Part shown: one piece after another, positions 13,350 to 14,428 of the stretch
Numbering within the stretch: position 1 is the first letter of the stretch
How the letters are laid out: each line of letters begins with the position of its first letter
NCBI GenBank assembly: GCA_036259875.1
Contig: DATAAZ010000027.1
Location: 1 to 14,428, forward strand
Origin: DATAAZ01 sp036259875
GTDB taxonomy: Bacteria; Actinomycetota; Thermoleophilia; Gaiellales; Gaiellaceae
Length of the DNA stretch: 14,428 nt
Reading direction: 5' to 3'
Program-made: the position numbers and the translations under genes
Notes under the pieces: model-generated
The model's input: only the letters and a program-made list of their open reading frames with translations
What the model was told of the DNA's origin: nothing
Databases searched by the model: none

Positions 13350-13355
13350 TATCAT
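13350..13355 (+). promoter_or_regulatory. Putative -10 element for the cNMP-binding gene
   Basis: TATCAT, five of six matches to TATAAT, with an eight-base gap to GTG 13364. It overlaps the alternative ATG of the divergent methylase, another reason to prefer the methylase start at 13304. Confidence 0.45.
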
Positions 13356-13363
13356 CCCGGCCC

Positions 13364-13780
13364 GTGGGGCGGGCCCCGATCGACGTCCTCCGGCGTGTGC
13401 CGCTCTTCTCCGGGCTCGGAGATCGTGAGCTCGAGCGGATCGCCGACCGCTTCCAGGAGCGAAGGTTCTCCGAAGGCGCCGTGGTGGTCGCGGAGGGTGC
13501 GTCCGGGACGAGCTTCTTCGTGATCGGCGAGGGGAACGCGACGGTCAGCGTCGGCGGCGAGCTAATCGCGAGCCTCGGCCCCGGGGACTATTTCGGCGAG
13601 ATGGCGGTGGTCGACGAAGGGGTGCGGTCGGCGTCGGTCACTGCGGCGACCGACCTGCGCTCGTACTTCCTGACCCCCTGGGACTTCCGCCCGCTCGTGG
13701 AGGAGCATCCCCAGCTAGCCTGGGCCCTCCTCCAGAACCTCGCGCGGCGGCTGCGCGCCGCCCAGGCGCCGCAGGCGTAA
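13364..13780 (+). CDS. Stand-alone cyclic nucleotide-binding domain protein
   Basis: A 138-residue protein made of a single CRP-type cyclic nucleotide-binding beta-roll. It begins IDVLRRVPLFSGLGDRELERIADRF, the usual helix before the roll, and continues with EGASGTSFFVIGEG. The phosphate-binding cassette is GDYFGEMAVVDEGVRSASV (74-92), with Glu79 and Arg88 in the positions that contact ribose and phosphate. A C-terminal helix LAWALLQNLARRLRA closes the domain. There is no helix-turn-helix, so it is unlikely to bind DNA itself and may act as a sensor for a partner. The start is GTG 13364, with TATCAT eight bases upstream. An open frame further upstream is antisense to the methylase gene and is not used. 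Confidence 0.85.
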   Translation: MGRAPIDVLRRVPLFSGLGDRELERIADRFQERRFSEGAVVVAEGASGTSFFVIGEGNATVSVGGELIASLGPGDYFGEMAVVDEGVRSASVTAATDLRSYFLTPWDFRPLVEEHPQLAWALLQNLARRLRAAQAPQA

Positions 13781-13798
13781 CGGCCGCCGCGACGCGGG

Positions 13799-13821
13799 GT
13801 TGAAGCGGGCGGGAAGGGTAT
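13799..13821 (+). promoter_or_regulatory. Possible sigma-B/SigF-like promoter for the DUF6458-type gene
   Basis: GGGTAT at 13816-13821 matches the -10 of stress-type sigma-B/SigF promoters, and GTTG at 13799-13802 partly matches their GTTT -35. The 13-base spacer is one to three bases short of the usual distance. It would give a leader of about 45 bases, consistent with the strong Shine-Dalgarno downstream. Low certainty. Confidence 0.3.
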
Positions 13822-13862
13822 CTGCCTGGTAGCACGAACCTTCCCGGGACGGACAGGACTCG

Positions 13863-13868
13863 AGGAGG
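13863..13868 (+). promoter_or_regulatory. Strong ribosome binding site
   Basis: A perfect AGGAGG six bases before ATG 13875. It fixes the start of the DUF6458-type gene and contrasts with the SD-less starts of most genes in the window. Confidence 0.85.
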
Positions 13869-13874
13869 AAACGA

Positions 13875-14114
13875 ATGGGCGTAGGCGTCAGCATCTTCTT
13901 GATCGCCGTCGGCTTGATCCTTTGGCTGGCGATCAACGTGGACACCGACGGCCGCGTCGACATCAACATGATCGGGGTCATCCTCGTGATCGTCGGTGCG
14001 ATCGGCCTTCTGCTCTCGATGATCTTCTGGTCGTCGTGGGGCGGCATCGGCGGCTACCGCCGCGACACGGTCGTCCGGGACGACCGCTACGACCGGCCGC
14101 CGCCTCCCTACTAG
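13875..14114 (+). CDS. Small two-helix membrane protein, DUF6458-type
   Basis: A 79-residue protein. The first transmembrane helix is about residues 3-21 (VGVSIFLIAVGLILWLAI). A short polar loop NVDTDGRVDINM follows, then a second helix at about 33-53 (IGVILVIVGAIGLLLSMIF) and a cytoplasmic-type tail rich in Arg, Asp and Tyr ending PPPPY. This arrangement, with the G-x-x-LIxxGxIL and D-x-N-x-IGxILxIVG patterns, matches the actinobacterial DUF6458 family, whose function is unknown. The AGGAGG site before ATG 13875 suggests high expression. The gene is followed within 20 bp by a strong intrinsic terminator, and a possible stress-type promoter lies upstream, so a role in envelope stress is conceivable but unproven. 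Confidence 0.85.
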   Translation: MGVGVSIFLIAVGLILWLAINVDTDGRVDINMIGVILVIVGAIGLLLSMIFWSSWGGIGGYRRDTVVRDDRYDRPPPPY

Positions 14115-14132
14115 GCCGAAACGGCAACGAAG

Positions 14133-14160
14133 AAGGGCGGTTTTCCAACCGCCCTTTTTC
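14133..14160 (+). terminator. Rho-independent terminator
   Basis: A ten-base perfect stem with arms AAGGGCGGTT (14133-14142) and AACCGCCCTT (14147-14156) around a TTCC loop, followed by a T-run (TTTTT to 14159). It ends the DUF6458-type transcript. On the minus strand the hairpin is followed by CTTCGTTG, a weak U-tract, so it may also stop the converging 22-residue peptide transcript. Confidence 0.92.
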
Positions 14161-14184
14161 GCGTTGGAATCCGGTCGCCGATCG

Positions 14185-14253
14185 CTAGAAGACGAAGACG
14201 ATGAGGAGGATGATCAGGATGATGAGAAGCAGCGTTCCAATTCCGATGTACAT
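14185..14253 (-). CDS. 22-residue single-helix membrane peptide
   Basis: A very short gene, ATG 14253 to TAG 14185. The product starts MYIGIGTLLLIILIILLI and ends VFVF, and is almost wholly hydrophobic: one transmembrane helix with almost no soluble part. A perfect AGGAGG lies five bases before the ATG (14259-14264), strong evidence of real translation. The gene sits in convergent orientation to the DUF6458-type gene, with the hairpin terminator between them. It resembles the tiny hydrophobic proteins found scattered in actinobacterial genomes. It could modulate a membrane complex or act as a toxin-like peptide; nothing in the sequence decides. No antisense RNA antitoxin was identified. Confidence 0.75.
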   Translation of the reverse strand: MYIGIGTLLLIILIILLIVFVF

Positions 14254-14258
14254 GCGGT

Positions 14259-14264
14259 CCTCCT
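14259..14264 (-). promoter_or_regulatory. Strong ribosome binding site of the 22-residue peptide
   Basis: AGGAGG on the minus strand, within AAAGGAGG, five bases before ATG 14253. It is the main evidence that so short a frame is translated. Confidence 0.85.
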
Positions 14265-14317
14265 TTCTCGGCGCGCGTTGTTCCCGGAAAATCGGCAGGA
14301 GAAACGGGAAGCGCGTA

Positions 14318-14335
14318 CGTCAACGGAAGTTGACG
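14318..14335. promoter_or_regulatory. Inverted repeat in divergent spacer, possible operator
   Basis: Perfect inverted repeat CGTCAAC-GGAA-GTTGACG in the 103-bp region between the divergent peptide and right-edge genes. Each arm contains a TTGACG, a -35-like hexamer on opposite strands, but no -10 was found at the right distance on either strand. It could be a regulator binding site controlling both genes. Confidence 0.4.
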
Positions 14336-14356
14336 ACGTGACGGGGAGGTAGCGAG

Positions 14357-14428
14357 ATGGGGTTCCTGGAGAGGCTGAGGCGCGGCGATCCCGGCCGGGC
14401 GCACGACCCCGCCGGCGAGCGCACGGAG
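14357..14428 (+). CDS. N-terminal fragment of an unknown gene
   Basis: The gene runs off the right edge; 24 codons are visible. It begins MGFLERLRRGDPGRAHDP, a short amphipathic helix followed by a flexible stretch. GGGGAGGT lies upstream of ATG 14357 with about seven bases between GGAGGT and the start, a good Shine-Dalgarno. Too little is present to name a family. Confidence 0.55.
   Translation, partial: MGFLERLRRGDPGRAHDPAGERTE

Overview
The window is a GC-rich (roughly 70%) bacterial chromosome segment, densely packed with genes on both strands. GTG starts are frequent, neighbouring genes often share GTGA stop/start overlaps, and many first genes lack a Shine-Dalgarno sequence but have a TAnnnT -10-like hexamer 6-10 nt before the start codon. 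Together with a two-helix DUF6458-type membrane protein, this suggests a high-GC actinobacterium, perhaps a soil Thermoleophilia/Gaiella-type lineage. The lineage is inference. No rRNA, tRNA, CRISPR array, transposase or phage gene was seen.

Layout, left to right. (1) Minus strand 1-3334: the N-terminal part of an AlkA-like DNA glycosylase; a structured palindromic element; then a tight operon read right to left of an EamA/DMT exporter, an MtnX-like HAD phosphatase and a PLP-dependent group II decarboxylase. (2) Plus strand 3387-5015: a small conserved-looking protein, a FabL-type enoyl-ACP reductase (SDR with Y-X6-K active site) and a LURP-one/tubby-like protein. (3) A hairpin-rich convergent spacer at 5016-5154. 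(4) Minus strand 5155-6979: two unknown proteins followed by proline dehydrogenase. (5) Plus strand 6995-9826: a class A beta-lactamase-fold protein, a large membrane-anchored coiled-coil protein, a possible 34-codon ORF and a small unknown protein. (6) A small minus-strand protein at 9823-10050. (7) Plus strand xseA-xseB (exonuclease VII), followed by a methyltransferase gene broken by at least six frameshifts. (8) A solitary minus-strand DNA methylase. (9) Plus-strand stand-alone cyclic-nucleotide-binding protein and the DUF6458-type protein, which ends in a strong intrinsic terminator. (10) A 22-residue membrane peptide on the minus strand, and the start of another gene at the right edge.

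Most of the window is housekeeping: DNA repair (AlkA-like, XseAB), proline catabolism, fatty-acid synthesis and transport. No clear new multi-gene defence or biosynthetic system is present. The points most worth a second look are the recurrent TAnnnT motif implying leaderless mRNAs, the multiply frameshifted but otherwise well conserved methyltransferase, the overlapping 34-codon ORF, the 22-residue membrane peptide, the exporter-phosphatase-decarboxylase operon, and the two structured non-coding stretches (276-337 and 5039-5147).
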